Position numbers and translations under genes: made by a program
NCBI GenBank assembly: GCA_016124895.1
Contig: WGMU01000001.1
Coordinates: forward strand, 1 to 64,000
DNA length: 64,000 nt
Direction: 5' to 3'
Source of the DNA: a bacterium
GTDB lineage: Bacteria > Planctomycetota > Planctomycetia > Planctomycetales > Planctomycetaceae
Notes under the pieces: model-generated
Seen by the model: only the letters and a program-made list of their open reading frames with translations
The model's database searches: none
Told to the model about the DNA's origin: nothing
Part shown: positions 30,912-39,695 of the stretch, piece by piece
Numbering within the stretch: position 1 is the first letter of the stretch
Layout: every line of letters begins with the position of its first letter

Positions 30912-32027
30912 CTACCGCTCATAAATCGGCAGGAAACGATAATTCAATGCCAGTGCCAGAAGCGACATCGCGGTGCCGTATGCCTTGCCGTGACTGCTCT
31001 CAAAACTGCCATCGGCTCCCTGTTTTGCCTTGAGGACTCGGATCGTCAGTTGATTCCATCGTGACCAGCCATCGAAGTTGCCCTGAAACAGTGCCTGAGC
31101 TTTGTAATAGCGGTTGTAGAATTCGTACCCGTTTGTGGTGCTCTGCAGGTTGCGGGACAGGTTGCCGACAGTCGCTTTGAACTGCGGCCAGTCGCGTTTG
31201 CGGCCGACTGAATAAACCAGTGCGGCAATGCACGTCATGTTTTCCGAACCACCACCGACTCCACCCGAGTACGCAACAGTGCCTCCGTCGGCCGTGTGAG
31301 ATTTGAAATAGTTGAGCGCTTTGTCGAGACTGTCATCAGGAACTTCGATGCCGGCATTTCGCGCGGCGAGCAACCCCATTGTGATGGCACCTGCAACTGA
31401 CGTGTCTGCGTCAGTTGACTCCGGCGAGTACCGCCATGCTCCCCATTGATTGTGTTTCTGCGACGTGACCGCACGACGAACTGCCAGATCGAGCGCTTCG
31501 CCGATCGTACGCCGATTTGCGGCTGGCTCGGAACCGTCCCACAGCAACGAGTCATCAACGGCTCCGTAGGCTTCTGCCAGGCCGAGCATCGCAAAGCCGT
31601 GATGGTACATACTGTTGCCGAGATACCCGGTCCGTGCGTCCTGTCCCAGAATCATGCTCCGCACGGCGCGGCGGATGTTCGAGCTGTACCGGCCGAAATT
31701 CGGATCCTCGCCACTGGCCAGAAACGCCATCAGACACATTCCGGTAATACCGTGCTCGCCGCCCGCGCGACCGGCTCCGCCCCAGCTTCCGTATTCGGTT
31801 TGCGTCTGAGCGAGGTACTGCAGCCCACGCTGGTAAACGACCTCGACGTCTGTCGGAACCTTCTCGCCAAACCGCAGCGCCGGACCTTGTGCCGCCACCT
31901 GCGTCGCGGGTAAGCCGAGGCCGAACGAGAGAATCAGAAGCGTCAGGCCGATGCTCCGCGGCAGCGGCCGATGCGGACAGCATTTTCGGTTTTGAGCAGA
32001 CTCAAATGAAGTAAGCCGACGTTGCAT
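30912..32027 (-). CDS. Secreted prenyltransferase/squalene-cyclase-fold protein
   Basis: A 371-residue protein with a signal peptide or anchor (about residues 21-47, 'LTLLILSFGLGLPATQVAAQ'). Repeats such as 'GLQYLAQTQTEYGSWGG', 'HGFAMLGLAEAYG', 'NQWGAWRYSPES' and 'GKAYGTAMSLLALAL' match the alpha6-alpha6 toroid of the squalene-cyclase/prenyltransferase repeat family. The DxDD motif of true cyclases is absent, so it is probably not an enzyme of terpenoid synthesis but one of the many periplasmic planctomycete paralogues. ATG 32027 has GAGGG; a TTG at 32045 is upstream. Confidence 0.83.
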   Translation of the reverse strand: MQRRLTSFESAQNRKCCPHRPLPRSIGLTLLILSFGLGLPATQVAAQGPALRFGEKVPTDVEVVYQRGLQYLAQTQTEYGSWGGAGRAGGEHGITGMCLMAFLASGEDPNFGRYSSNIRRAVRSMILGQDARTGYLGNSMYHHGFAMLGLAEAYGAVDDSLLWDGSEPAANRRTIGEALDLAVRRAVTSQKHNQWGAWRYSPESTDADTSVAGAITMGLLAARNAGIEVPDDSLDKALNYFKSHTADGGTVAYSGGVGGGSENMTCIAALVYSVGRKRDWPQFKATVGNLSRNLQSTTNGYEFYNRYYKAQALFQGNFDGWSRWNQLTIRVLKAKQGADGSFESSHGKAYGTAMSLLALALNYRFLPIYER

Positions 32028-32239
32028 TCGACCCTCGAAAAACAATTCAAAAGGAGAACGGGATTCATTGCGTCAGGTCTGAATTGTCCTGGAAACGGAT
32101 TCGTTCCGAGCAACGACGAAGTCTTGCCACAGAGCCAGCAGGTGCAGCAACAGGCTACGGCGTGACAGCAGGGGCGTCCACTGCGACATTGCCTCGGACG
32201 GCGTCCGGTCAATAGTAAGCAGTGTCGAAGTGGCGGAAC

Positions 32240-33181
32240 TCAGCGCGGCTGAGTCGGGCGGGCAAACGAACGGACAGCCGACTCTTCCTCGTGACTGCCG
32301 AATTCTTCTGAGTCGAACGTCGAACCGCGATTGCAGTACGGACAGTTCGTCCCGTAGATGATCCGACGGCAGCGGCGGCATTCGTGTGGGCCGACCTGGA
32401 TTGGACGCTGTTGCACTCGCTTGTAGATCAGATAGGCGAAGCACATCGCGACGGCCGTTGTCAGAGCCCAGCGGAGTTCCCCGAGAATTGATTCAAACGC
32501 CGTCGGAATCAGATAGACAAAGACTGAACCGCACATGAAGTAAACAAAGGCCGTCACCCATCGTTCACGGCGGTTTTCGTGCTCACGGGCCTGAGCATTA
32601 ATGGCTTCACCGAATTCGTCGCGCAACAGGTCAAACTTGATTTCCCCGAGTCGCGCCACCTTGTCTGAATCGATCCGGGACAACAGACGCTGAACGCTGT
32701 CGAGCAGGCGGTACGTATCGTCGAATGAGAACGCCCGCTGATGCGCCCAGCGGTTGCGGAAGGCTCTCAACTCGGCGACGAGACTCCGTTCAAACAGGCT
32801 CAGGTGCCGACGGAAAACGGCGTTCCACTGATCCCACATGACGCTCAGCAGTGCGTGTGCATCCCATGCGTCGACGTCTTCTGACAGTTCGCTATACGTG
32901 CGGTCGTTGCGGAAACTCCCGCGTGCCACCTCCAGCCAATCGTTCCCGAAGACCTCCTGCAGGCAATCTCGGACGTACGGGCGCAATGCACTCGTCAGTG
33001 CATCAAGTGCAAGCGTCACACTGTCCTGAAATGGGTCCACGGGGGCCGGGTTCCTGTTCACTGGCTGGTCAAAAGAAGAACCTGCCCGGCCCTGGGCGGT
33101 AGCATCGAACGAACCAATGCCGGTTACGGACGACAAACGTAGTACCGGCAGACGTAGAACAGTACGTTTCGCTGGAGCCAC
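32240..33181 (-). CDS. Membrane-anchored HEPN/Swt1-like protein with C-terminal zinc ribbon
   Basis: A 313-residue protein. The first ~190 residues are helical and contain 'LRAFRNRWAHQRAFSFDDTY': an R-x4-H motif of HEPN ribonucleases followed by 'RLLDSVQRLLSRI', as in the Swt1-HEPN family used in toxin and defence systems. Two hydrophobic segments follow (about 215-232 and 240-256), then a zinc ribbon 'CRRCRRIIYGTNCPYC'. The order HEPN, membrane hairpin, zinc ribbon is unusual. ATG 33181 is used; internal GTG starts nearer the conserved part are possible. No partner gene is adjacent. RNase activity is inferred from the motif only. Confidence 0.65.
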   Translation of the reverse strand: MAPAKRTVLRLPVLRLSSVTGIGSFDATAQGRAGSSFDQPVNRNPAPVDPFQDSVTLALDALTSALRPYVRDCLQEVFGNDWLEVARGSFRNDRTYSELSEDVDAWDAHALLSVMWDQWNAVFRRHLSLFERSLVAELRAFRNRWAHQRAFSFDDTYRLLDSVQRLLSRIDSDKVARLGEIKFDLLRDEFGEAINAQAREHENRRERWVTAFVYFMCGSVFVYLIPTAFESILGELRWALTTAVAMCFAYLIYKRVQQRPIQVGPHECRRCRRIIYGTNCPYCNRGSTFDSEEFGSHEEESAVRSFARPTQPR

Positions 33182-33720
33182 TTGCTACCTGTCGTGATTC
33201 AGGATGGCACGTGTTCCTGATTCCTGAGTGACGCTTTGCCGCCAATGCACAAATCAAACCTGAGTCCGAATTCGCTGTCTTCGCCGAAGATGAGGATTTG
33301 ACAGGAGAGAATGCTCTTCCGCTTATGGCGAAATTACGATTTCGTGTCGGCCAATGTGATTACTTGCTGAGTCGAAACCGGCTTTCAAAGTCAGCCTGCC
33401 GTTCGTCTGACGGAGGAAAGTTCTGATCACTCGTCAGTAAGTCGATCACGGATTTCGAAAACGTCGACGAGATGCTCTCGATGCCAGTCGACCAGATGCG
33501 GAGCGAACTGAAGCCGGTGGCCGCTTCTGATGGTTGCCTGCAGGTCTCGGCTACTGACTGACAGATTGGTTGTTGCGTCGTAGAACAGGATTCATCCTGT
33601 GCAGAGTGAGGACTGATTCTCTCCCGCAGCGCGATGATCAATCTGAGTCTCTGTAAACAGTAACATCAATGACGCGCAGCCATCGACGTCTGGAATGTGT
33701 CTATCCATCAGAGTGACGTC
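33182..33720. other. Intergenic region without a convincing gene
   Basis: Only short frames of odd composition occur here (for example one of 93 codons at 33360-33641 on the minus strand). I see no family match, RNA or strong repeat. It precedes transposase debris. Confidence 0.4.
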
Positions 33721-33724
33721 GTGC

Positions 33725-33965
33725 CGTGATGCGGACCACCAGCTCACGGAGTTCCCGCGGCTTCCGCTGGCCGCCCTTCGGATTCTTCACCTTCGGCCGG
33801 CCGGCCTTCGCCTCGCGGACTCAGCGGTAGAACGTCGCTGGTGACACGATCGTGATCAGTTCCTCAATCGCGCGGCCAAGGGCCTTCCCGGGCTTCAGCA
33901 GCCGTTCGCGCTCCTCGGGCTTCGTATGCACCTGCCCGCCCAGCCGCGACCGTAGGCCGATGAAC
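33725..33965 (-). pseudogene. Transposase/integrase-core remnant
   Basis: The minus strand reads 'LRSRLGGQVHTKPEERERLL', 'KALGRAIEELITIVSPATFY', then a TGA, then 'REAKAGRPKVKNPKGG', 'RKPRELRELVVRITAR'. This is the N-terminal helix-turn-helix region of planctomycete IS3/rve-type transposases. The internal TGA and missing catalytic core show decay. Confidence 0.55.
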
Positions 33966-34072
33966 GCAGAATCTGCTCATGGTGGTCGAGTCACCGCCGC
34001 TGCAGCTCGTCAATGTGGATGGACTCGAAGGCCACAAACGGGTTTCTCTGAGAGCCTCTCAGAAACGCAACA

Positions 34073-34104
34073 GCCTCTGAGTCATAAGGTTACGACTCAG
34101 AGGC
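34073..34104 (-). terminator. Hairpin downstream of tRNA-Ser
   Basis: GCCTCTGAGTC (34073-34083) and GACTCAGAGGC (34094-34104) form an 11-bp perfect stem about 12 bases past the tRNA 3' end. No strong U-tract follows, so termination efficiency is uncertain. A second smaller hairpin is at 34041-34065. Confidence 0.5.
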
Positions 34105-34115
34105 CTTCAATTGAG

Positions 34116-34200
34116 CGGAGAGGGAGGGATTCGAACCCTCGGTACCTTGCGGTACACTGGTTTTCGAGACCAGCACAATCGGCCACTCTGTCACCTCTCC
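34116..34200 (-). tRNA. tRNA-Ser (anticodon CGA)
   Basis: 85 nt on the minus strand. The acceptor GGAGAGG pairs with CCTCTCC; anticodon stem CTGGT/ACCAG has loop CTCGAAA (anticodon CGA); the variable arm TACCGCAAGGTA is long as in class II tRNAs; T-arm GGTTCGAATCC. CCA is not encoded. An integrase gene starts 90 bases from its 5' end. Confidence 0.93.
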
Positions 34201-34290
34201 AAGCATGTTTTTACAGGCTATTGCATTATCCTGCAATCCCGCGAAAAATAGGCAGCACACCCGAAACCAAACCCGTTTCGAGGATCTGTG

Positions 34291-35442
34291 ATGGCTACTC
34301 TCCGCAAAAAGCCTGCAAAACCGTACAAGGATTTTCCTCTGTTCCCCCATGCCTGCGGCCAATGGGCGAAGAAAATCAATGGCAGGATGCGTTACTTCGG
34401 GGTGTGGGCGGACCCCGAAGCAGCCCTCAAGGAGTATCTCAGGGAACGGGATTTTCTTCAAGCGGGCTTGGAGCCGCCACCGGCCGATGGCGACGTCGTC
34501 CTGCTGAAGGATTTGTGCAACGCATTCCTCACCTCGAAGAAGCAGAGGCTCGACAGTGGGGAACTCGGTCGTGGCACGTTTACTGACTACAAAAGGTCCT
34601 GCCAGCTCGCGCTCGATACGTTTGGCCGGCTCCGACGGGCCGAATCCATCTCACCGGCTGACTTCGTCAGACTCAGGGGCGTCATCACCGACAAGTACGG
34701 TCCTGTTCGTACCGGCAAGGAGATCACTCAGATCCGCATGCTGTTCCGCTGGGGTGAGCAGCAGGAACTCATTGGTCGGCCCCGGTTCGGCGGCGAGTTC
34801 GTCAAGCCGTCCAAAGATGTCATGCGGCGACACCGGCAGAGCAGTCTGGCTCGCATGTTTGAGGCAGACGAAATTCGCGCGATGCTCGATGACGCTTCCT
34901 GCCAGCTGAAGGCTTGGCTGCTGTTGGGAATCAACTGTGCCTTCATCCAGAAGGACCTGGCTGACCTGCCACGCTCAGCAGTCTCTCTCGAAACAGGCTT
35001 CGTTGACTTTCCCCGACAGAAGATCGCCGTGGAACGGCGCATCCCGCTCTGGCCTGAATCGATCGCAGCTCTGCAGGACTCAATAGCAGCCCGGCGCGAA
35101 CCCGCAAATGAAACCGATGCCGACGCATTCTTTCTGACAGCACAGGGGCATCGAGTCCTGAGCATGCGAGAGAACGGAAACCGCACCGACGCCGTCCACG
35201 CAGCGATGGACCTGTTGCAGCAGCGGCTTGGCATCAAGCAGGCACGGCGCAGCTACGGAGCTCTACGCCACACGTTCCGAACGATTGCCGATGAAACCTG
35301 TGACTTCCCGGCCATCCTGCGGATCATGGGGTATTCCGATAACACGATCTCGAACACCTATCGGGAACGTATCAGCGACGATCGGCTTCGTACTGTCACC
35401 GACCATGTCCGCAACTGGCTGTATCGTGACCGCACGTCCTGA
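34291..35442 (+). CDS. Tyrosine-recombinase-family protein lacking the first catalytic Arg
   Basis: A 383-residue protein. It has an N-terminal 'FPLFPHACGQWAKKINGR', a core-binding part ('LKDLCNAFLTSKK ... GRGTFTDYKRSCQLALDTFG') and a catalytic-like domain with 'YGALRHTFRTIAD' and a Tyr in 'NTISNTYRERI'. The position of the first catalytic Arg reads 'GINCAFIQKDLADLP', so the Arg is missing, a property of a planctomycete-rich integrase subgroup. Whether it catalyses recombination is unclear. ATG 34291 follows GAGGA. It is near the 5' end of tRNA-Ser, not the 3' end where integration usually occurs. Confidence 0.8.
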   Translation: MATLRKKPAKPYKDFPLFPHACGQWAKKINGRMRYFGVWADPEAALKEYLRERDFLQAGLEPPPADGDVVLLKDLCNAFLTSKKQRLDSGELGRGTFTDYKRSCQLALDTFGRLRRAESISPADFVRLRGVITDKYGPVRTGKEITQIRMLFRWGEQQELIGRPRFGGEFVKPSKDVMRRHRQSSLARMFEADEIRAMLDDASCQLKAWLLLGINCAFIQKDLADLPRSAVSLETGFVDFPRQKIAVERRIPLWPESIAALQDSIAARREPANETDADAFFLTAQGHRVLSMRENGNRTDAVHAAMDLLQQRLGIKQARRSYGALRHTFRTIADETCDFPAILRIMGYSDNTISNTYRERISDDRLRTVTDHVRNWLYRDRTS

Positions 35443-35505
35443 TATCGCAGCCATCAACTCTGCACTGAGACAGCTTCGCGGAGCGGCTCGTCTTCGCCGC
35501 GACCT

Positions 35506-36308
35506 TTGACCGGAATCCGAAGGCGCAGAGCAGTTCGCGAAGGGAACTGCCGAAGCCGCACGATTGCGGAACACGAACAGGTGGCCGCTCAAGGCCGGAC
35601 AGACGGTGGAAGAGTTGATCGACGAAATCGGCGACGCGCTGCAGCGGCGGGAGCGCGTCCGTCTGTCGGCAAGTCGGCATTTTGTGGAACGCTGGCACTG
35701 GCTGCCGCCGCTGCCGGATTCCCCACACTGTTTCTGAGCTACGAAATGTCGTGGCGGGAAATGACCGGTCGGTTTCGAGACCAGTAAGGAGCGCTTCGGT
35801 CCGACGACATTGAAGCACTCAATCGACTCGCTGAGCTGCCGCTGATTGTCCGGGAAGCGGCAGGCTGGCCATTCATAAGACCGAGTCCGAAGTTCGCTGT
35901 CTCGTTCGCCGGGATCGCGTACGGCTGATCGTGGTCGACTACCTCAGTCTGGTTCAGCCACGGGACAAACGCCTGCCCCGGTGGGAACAGGTCAGCGATA
36001 TCAGCCGCTCCCTGAAGATGCTGGCACTTCAGACTGATTCCGTCGTGATCGCGGCACAGCAACTGAGTCGGGACATCGAAAAGCGAGAGAGCAAACGGCC
36101 GCGAATGTCGGACTTCCGGGAAAGTGGTTCGATCGAACAGGACAGCGACATCCTTCTGGCGCTTGAACGTCCTGTGCGAGTCGACGAAGGCGACGTCACA
36201 GACGCCGTGCTGCACATCCTGAAGAACCGCAACGGGGACACGGGGGAACTGTCTCTGCGCTTCACTCCGAAGCGAAAGCTGTTCACGGACGAAACGAACT
36301 TGTCCTGA
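35506..36308 (+). pseudogene. DnaB-like replicative helicase, broken
   Basis: The Walker A region 'SVGKSAFCGTLALAAAAAGF' and 'TLFLSYEMSWREMTGRF' end in a stop at 35785-35787. Downstream in other frames come 'LNRLAELPLIVREAAGW', then from 35931 'VDYLSLVQPRDKRLPRWEQ', 'VVIAAQQLSRDIEKRESKRP', 'LKNRNGDTGELSLRFTP', the Walker B, sensor and C-terminal motifs of DnaB. One gene is thus split by stop and frameshifts. It was probably the element's own helicase. Confidence 0.78.
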
Positions 36309-36453
36309 ATTCGACACGCTGTCGATTGATCCTGAAACACGCCTGGCCGTTTGAACGGCCACCCGGTAACGTCACCAAACCTTTGCCGGCTGCGGGCTCT
36401 GTGAGTCCTGAGAACCTCGCATCCCGTGACCGGCGTTCTCAGAAAGGCACACG

Positions 36454-37753
36454 ATGGCAAGCATCGGAAAAGAAGCTGGCGGCACGAAGCGGATTCTGTT
36501 TTACGCTCCCGACGGCAAACGCGAGACGATCCGAATCGGGAAGGCGACGCAACGGCAGGCGGAAGCCGTCTGTCTGCGAATCGAGCGGCTGGTCACGGCA
36601 AAGATCACGAAGCACGGCACGGACGATGAGACGGCTTGCTGGGTGGCTGAGATCGACGACAAGCTCCACGACAAGCTGGCACGGGCCGGGCTGGTCGAAC
36701 CAAGAGAGGCAGCATCCCTGACGCTGGGAGACTGGCTCGACACCTACATCGGCGGTCGGAGTGACGTCCGCGAACGCACGACGATCAACTACCGGCAGGC
36801 AGCGCGAAACCTGACCGAGTATTTCGGCCGCGACCGACGACTGGACAGCATCACGCCCGGCGACGCCGATCAGTGGCGAGCCTGGATGTTGGAACGCCTG
36901 GGAGAGAACACCGTCCGCCGGCACTGCGGTCGGGCGAAGCAGTTCTTCCGGGCGGCAGTCCGTCACAAGCGACTGAAGGAAAACCCGTTCGCCGATATGA
37001 AGGGCTGCGTTGTCGCACCGAGCGATCCGTCGCGGCAGTTCTTCCTGAGTGAAGCAGACTCGCTGAAGATTCTCGACGAATGCCCAACGCTCGAATGGAA
37101 GCTGATCTTCGCCCTGGCTCGCTGGCAGGCTCTGCGAACGCCGTCTGAGCATCTGCGGTTGCGCTGGTGTGACCTCGACCTCGAAAACCGCACGATGGTC
37201 ATTCACCAGCCAAAGATGGAAACGCGGGGCAAGCCGACACGGACGATGCGAATCTTTGAACCTGTCCTGAGTCTGCTGACCGAACTGCGGGACATCGTCC
37301 AGCCGGGATTCGACTGTCCGCTGTCGGCTCCAGTCCTGGGGGCAGGCAAAGGCGACGCCGTCAACTGGCGTCAGATGTTCCAGAAGATCGTCAAACGCGC
37401 TGGAGTGGAACCGTGGCCGAAACTGTTTCAGTCACTGCGAGCGACACGGGAAACGGAGCTGGCCGCTGTGCTGCCGTTGCACGTCGTGGTGCGGCAACAC
37501 TCCGAACGTCGCGCTCCGGCATTACCTGATGACGACCGACGATCACTTCGCTCAGGCATCATCGCTCGACGTGAGCCCGGTCAGTGCCACCGTTAAACCG
37601 GCACGAAATCCGGCACGCCACACGTCGGAATTAGGCTCCACTGGCGGAAGCGCAAAGAAAGAACCCCTCAAGAGTCCAGCGGATTCCGAGGGGTTCCAAC
37701 TTGTTCCGATTGGAGAATGCCCAGGAGAGGACTCGAACCTCCACGGGGAGTAA
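36454..37753 (+). pseudogene. Tyrosine recombinase (integrase) with single-base frameshift, 3' end antisense to tRNA-Leu
   Basis: The first frame (36454 to about 37488) has the core-binding domain and catalytic 'LRTPSEHLRLRWCDLD' (Arg) and 'LFQSLRATRETELA'. At about 37487-37489 ('cgtggtgcgg') one extra base shifts the frame. Removing one G gives '...VVCGNTPNVALRHYLMTTDDHFAQ', restoring the Tyr motif and continuing in the +1 frame to a stop at 37753. The restored C-terminus '...ECPGEDSNLHGE' lies antisense to tRNA-Leu, as integrase B does at selC. It is either a pseudogene or a sequencing error. Confidence 0.8.
37652..37696 (-). terminator. Terminator of tRNA-Leu
   Basis: Read on the minus strand, GAACCCCTC and GAGGGGTTC (37688-37696 and 37661-37669) form a 9-bp stem followed by TTTCTTTGC. 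It lies about 20 bases beyond the tRNA 3' end, inside the 3' part of the frameshifted integrase. Confidence 0.7.
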
Positions 37754-37804
37754 TACCCCACTAGGACCTGAACCTAGCGCGTCTGCCAATTCCGCCACCT
37801 GGGC
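37718..37804 (-). tRNA. tRNA-Leu (anticodon CAG)
   Basis: 87 nt on the minus strand. GCCCAGG pairs with CCTGGGC; anticodon stem CTAGG/CCTAG with loop TTCAGGT (anticodon CAG); long variable arm; T-arm GGTTCGAGTCC. CCA is not encoded. The integrase at 36454 runs antisense into its 3' half. Confidence 0.93.
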
Positions 37805-38040
37805 TTGCGAGCGGTGCGGGAATTTAGACGGTCAATCGGTCGCGAACAAGTCGACCGGTGACGAATTCCCGCAACGGCCACTCAGCGACGGTTGGGGCGG
37901 ATTTGCGAGGTCGGCTGTCCCTGAAACGGGGTCTGTCAGGGCCGCTTTTTCGGAAGTTCTTCGGTCACACAGCCGAACAACGGACGCGGTCTGCCTCGAC
38001 GGAACGAGTTGAATCCGGTTCCACGGAGGCCTGACCGTCG
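37805..38040. other. Gap between tRNA-Leu and the enolase-superfamily gene
   Basis: It contains no recognisable gene. It should hold the tRNA-Leu promoter and the 3' end signals of the converging minus-strand gene. I see no strong hairpin. Confidence 0.4.
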
Positions 38041-39159
38041 TTAAGCCACGAGGAACGATTTCAGGCGGTCGCGGTCCAGTTCGATGCCCAGGCCCGGTCG
38101 ATCTGGAATCTCAAGAAAACCCTCGGCGTCGATGACGAACGGCTCGGTTGTGAGCTGCTCGATGTAGGCGCACGGCGTCAGGTACTCGACGTACCGCGCG
38201 ACCGGGATTGCGGCGGCGAGCTGCAGGTCGGCAGCCAGTCCGATCGCCGTGTTCCAGCCATGCGAGACGAACTGGACATTATGGTCACAGGCCAGCCAGG
38301 CAATGCGGCGTGACTCGCTGATGCCGCCGTTCTTGGTCGCGTCCGGCTGGACGATGTCGAAGGCCCGCCGCTCGATCCACGGTTGAAAGGACTGCCGCCG
38401 TGTGAGCACCTCGCCGCCAGCGATCGGCACCGGCGATTGCTTTGTGAGTTCGATGAAACCGTCGAGATCGTCCGGCGGCAGCGGCTCTTCAAACCAGACG
38501 ATGTCGTAGTTGGCGAGCATCTTCGCGGTCTCACGAGCCCAGTTGAGTCCATGCGGCCAGAACTGCTCGCTGCCGCCGGCGTCGACCATCAGCTCAATCG
38601 TCTCACCGACCGTCTGCCGCGCCGTACGGACCAGCAGTTCGTCGAACTTCCGATCTCGTCGACCGAACGGCCGCCAGCCCAGCTTGATCGATTTGAAACC
38701 GCGGCTGACAGTGTCTTCCAGCCGCGTGCGCAGGACGTCGGGCTCGTCGAACAGAATGGAACCGTACGGTCGAATCCGATTGCGGTAGTTACCGCCGAGC
38801 AGTCGTGAGACCGGCTGGCCGCACGCCTTGCCCATGATATCCCACAGGGCGATATCGATCCCCGAAATCGCGTGCTCGACCGCCCCGCCGCGTCCCTGCC
38901 AGAACGACGACGCCCGCAGCTTCTCGCTGACCCGCTCGGGTTCGACAGCCGACTCACCATTCATCAGCGGCCAGAGTAACTCGGCCGCTCCCTGCACCAG
39001 CTTGCCCGACGTGAAGCAACTGCCGACGCCCGAAATACCCTCGTCGGTGTGAACCTCGATGAGCGTATGCAGGTTCTCCTGCGGTTCGTGCCCCTGGGGC
39101 CAGCCACCGTCCACCGTGCCGCCCGTCAACGGCAGCACGTCCACGCGAGTGATCTTCAT
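38041..39159 (-). CDS. Mandelate racemase / muconate-lactonising enzyme family protein
   Basis: A 372-residue enolase-superfamily enzyme. The N-terminal capping domain begins 'MKITRVDVLPL'. The barrel shows 'FKSIKLGW' (catalytic Lys), metal ligands Asp in 'LMVDAGG' (~192), Glu in 'VWFEEPLPPDD' (~222) and Glu in 'IAGGEVL' (~249), and His in 'FVSHGW' (~298). The set fits the MR subgroup, which dehydrates or racemises sugar acids. A sugar-acid dehydratase is the best guess; the substrate is not readable. ATG 39159 follows GGAGGGAGAG; an extension to 39372 is spurious. Confidence 0.88.
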   Translation of the reverse strand: MKITRVDVLPLTGGTVDGGWPQGHEPQENLHTLIEVHTDEGISGVGSCFTSGKLVQGAAELLWPLMNGESAVEPERVSEKLRASSFWQGRGGAVEHAISGIDIALWDIMGKACGQPVSRLLGGNYRNRIRPYGSILFDEPDVLRTRLEDTVSRGFKSIKLGWRPFGRRDRKFDELLVRTARQTVGETIELMVDAGGSEQFWPHGLNWARETAKMLANYDIVWFEEPLPPDDLDGFIELTKQSPVPIAGGEVLTRRQSFQPWIERRAFDIVQPDATKNGGISESRRIAWLACDHNVQFVSHGWNTAIGLAADLQLAAAIPVARYVEYLTPCAYIEQLTTEPFVIDAEGFLEIPDRPGLGIELDRDRLKSFLVA

Positions 39160-39695
39160 TCGAACTCTCCCTCCAGCTTTTGCTCGATTGATCAGGAACG
39201 ACAGCGGGAATTCGTACCGTGAGTCGGTGCCTATTGCCAACCATTCAAAGACAGCGGCAGGCTCGCTCGAATTCGGTCCCGGTTCAGTCTGCCTCCGCGG
39301 GGGTCGGCCACAAAGTACGAGTCGCTGGCGAGGATCAGCACAGAGCCCTGGCCCGGGCAGCAGATTTGCCACTGGTCTGCTGACTCAGAATCAAGCCACC
39401 GGTGTCGCCATTGGTTCCGGCTGATGATGCCGTCTATCAGCAATCTGAATGACGAATCGCTTTCCCCGTTTGCCCTGCATTCCCCGTTAAACGCGTTTTG
39501 CAAATGCCTGTTGAGTCACTGCGTCAATGGCTTTAGCGTGCTGGTCCTCAACGTCGTCGGGCAGGTGTTTCGTCCAGGACTCACCACTGCTGATTCCCAC
39601 AGCCCGCCGTCACATCCCGCGAGTCTCTTCGCAACTGCCTCCCTCAAAACGCATCTCTTCAATCGCCACACCTCGCAACGGAAGGAGCCGCCGCT
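39160..39695. other. Divergent intergenic region
   Basis: No credible gene in about 530 bases between two divergent genes. The short plus-strand frames show non-protein-like composition. The Shine-Dalgarno of the SGNH gene (AAGGAG at 39682-39687) lies at its right end. Confidence 0.45.

Larger units (their letters stand above)
34116..37804. mobile_element. Decayed integrative region between tRNA-Ser and tRNA-Leu
   Basis: It contains two integrase genes (34291-35442 and a frameshifted one at 36454-37753), fragments of a DnaB-like helicase, and tRNA genes at both ends. The frameshifts and stops indicate an element losing function. The boundaries given are the tRNA genes; I did not find matching att repeats. 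Confidence 0.5.

Noticed and set aside
30912-32027. Squalene-hopene cyclase involved in hopanoid synthesis
   Set aside because: Signal peptide, half the usual length and no DxDD motif; only the toroid fold is shared.
33360-33641. Minus-strand frame of 93 codons as a gene
   Set aside because: Ser-rich with no motif or Shine-Dalgarno, adjacent to transposase debris; more likely chance.
33725-33965. Selenoprotein reading through the internal UGA of the transposase remnant
   Set aside because: The remnant lacks its catalytic core on both sides, no SECIS-like hairpin follows the UGA, and transposases are not selenoproteins. Decay explains the stop.
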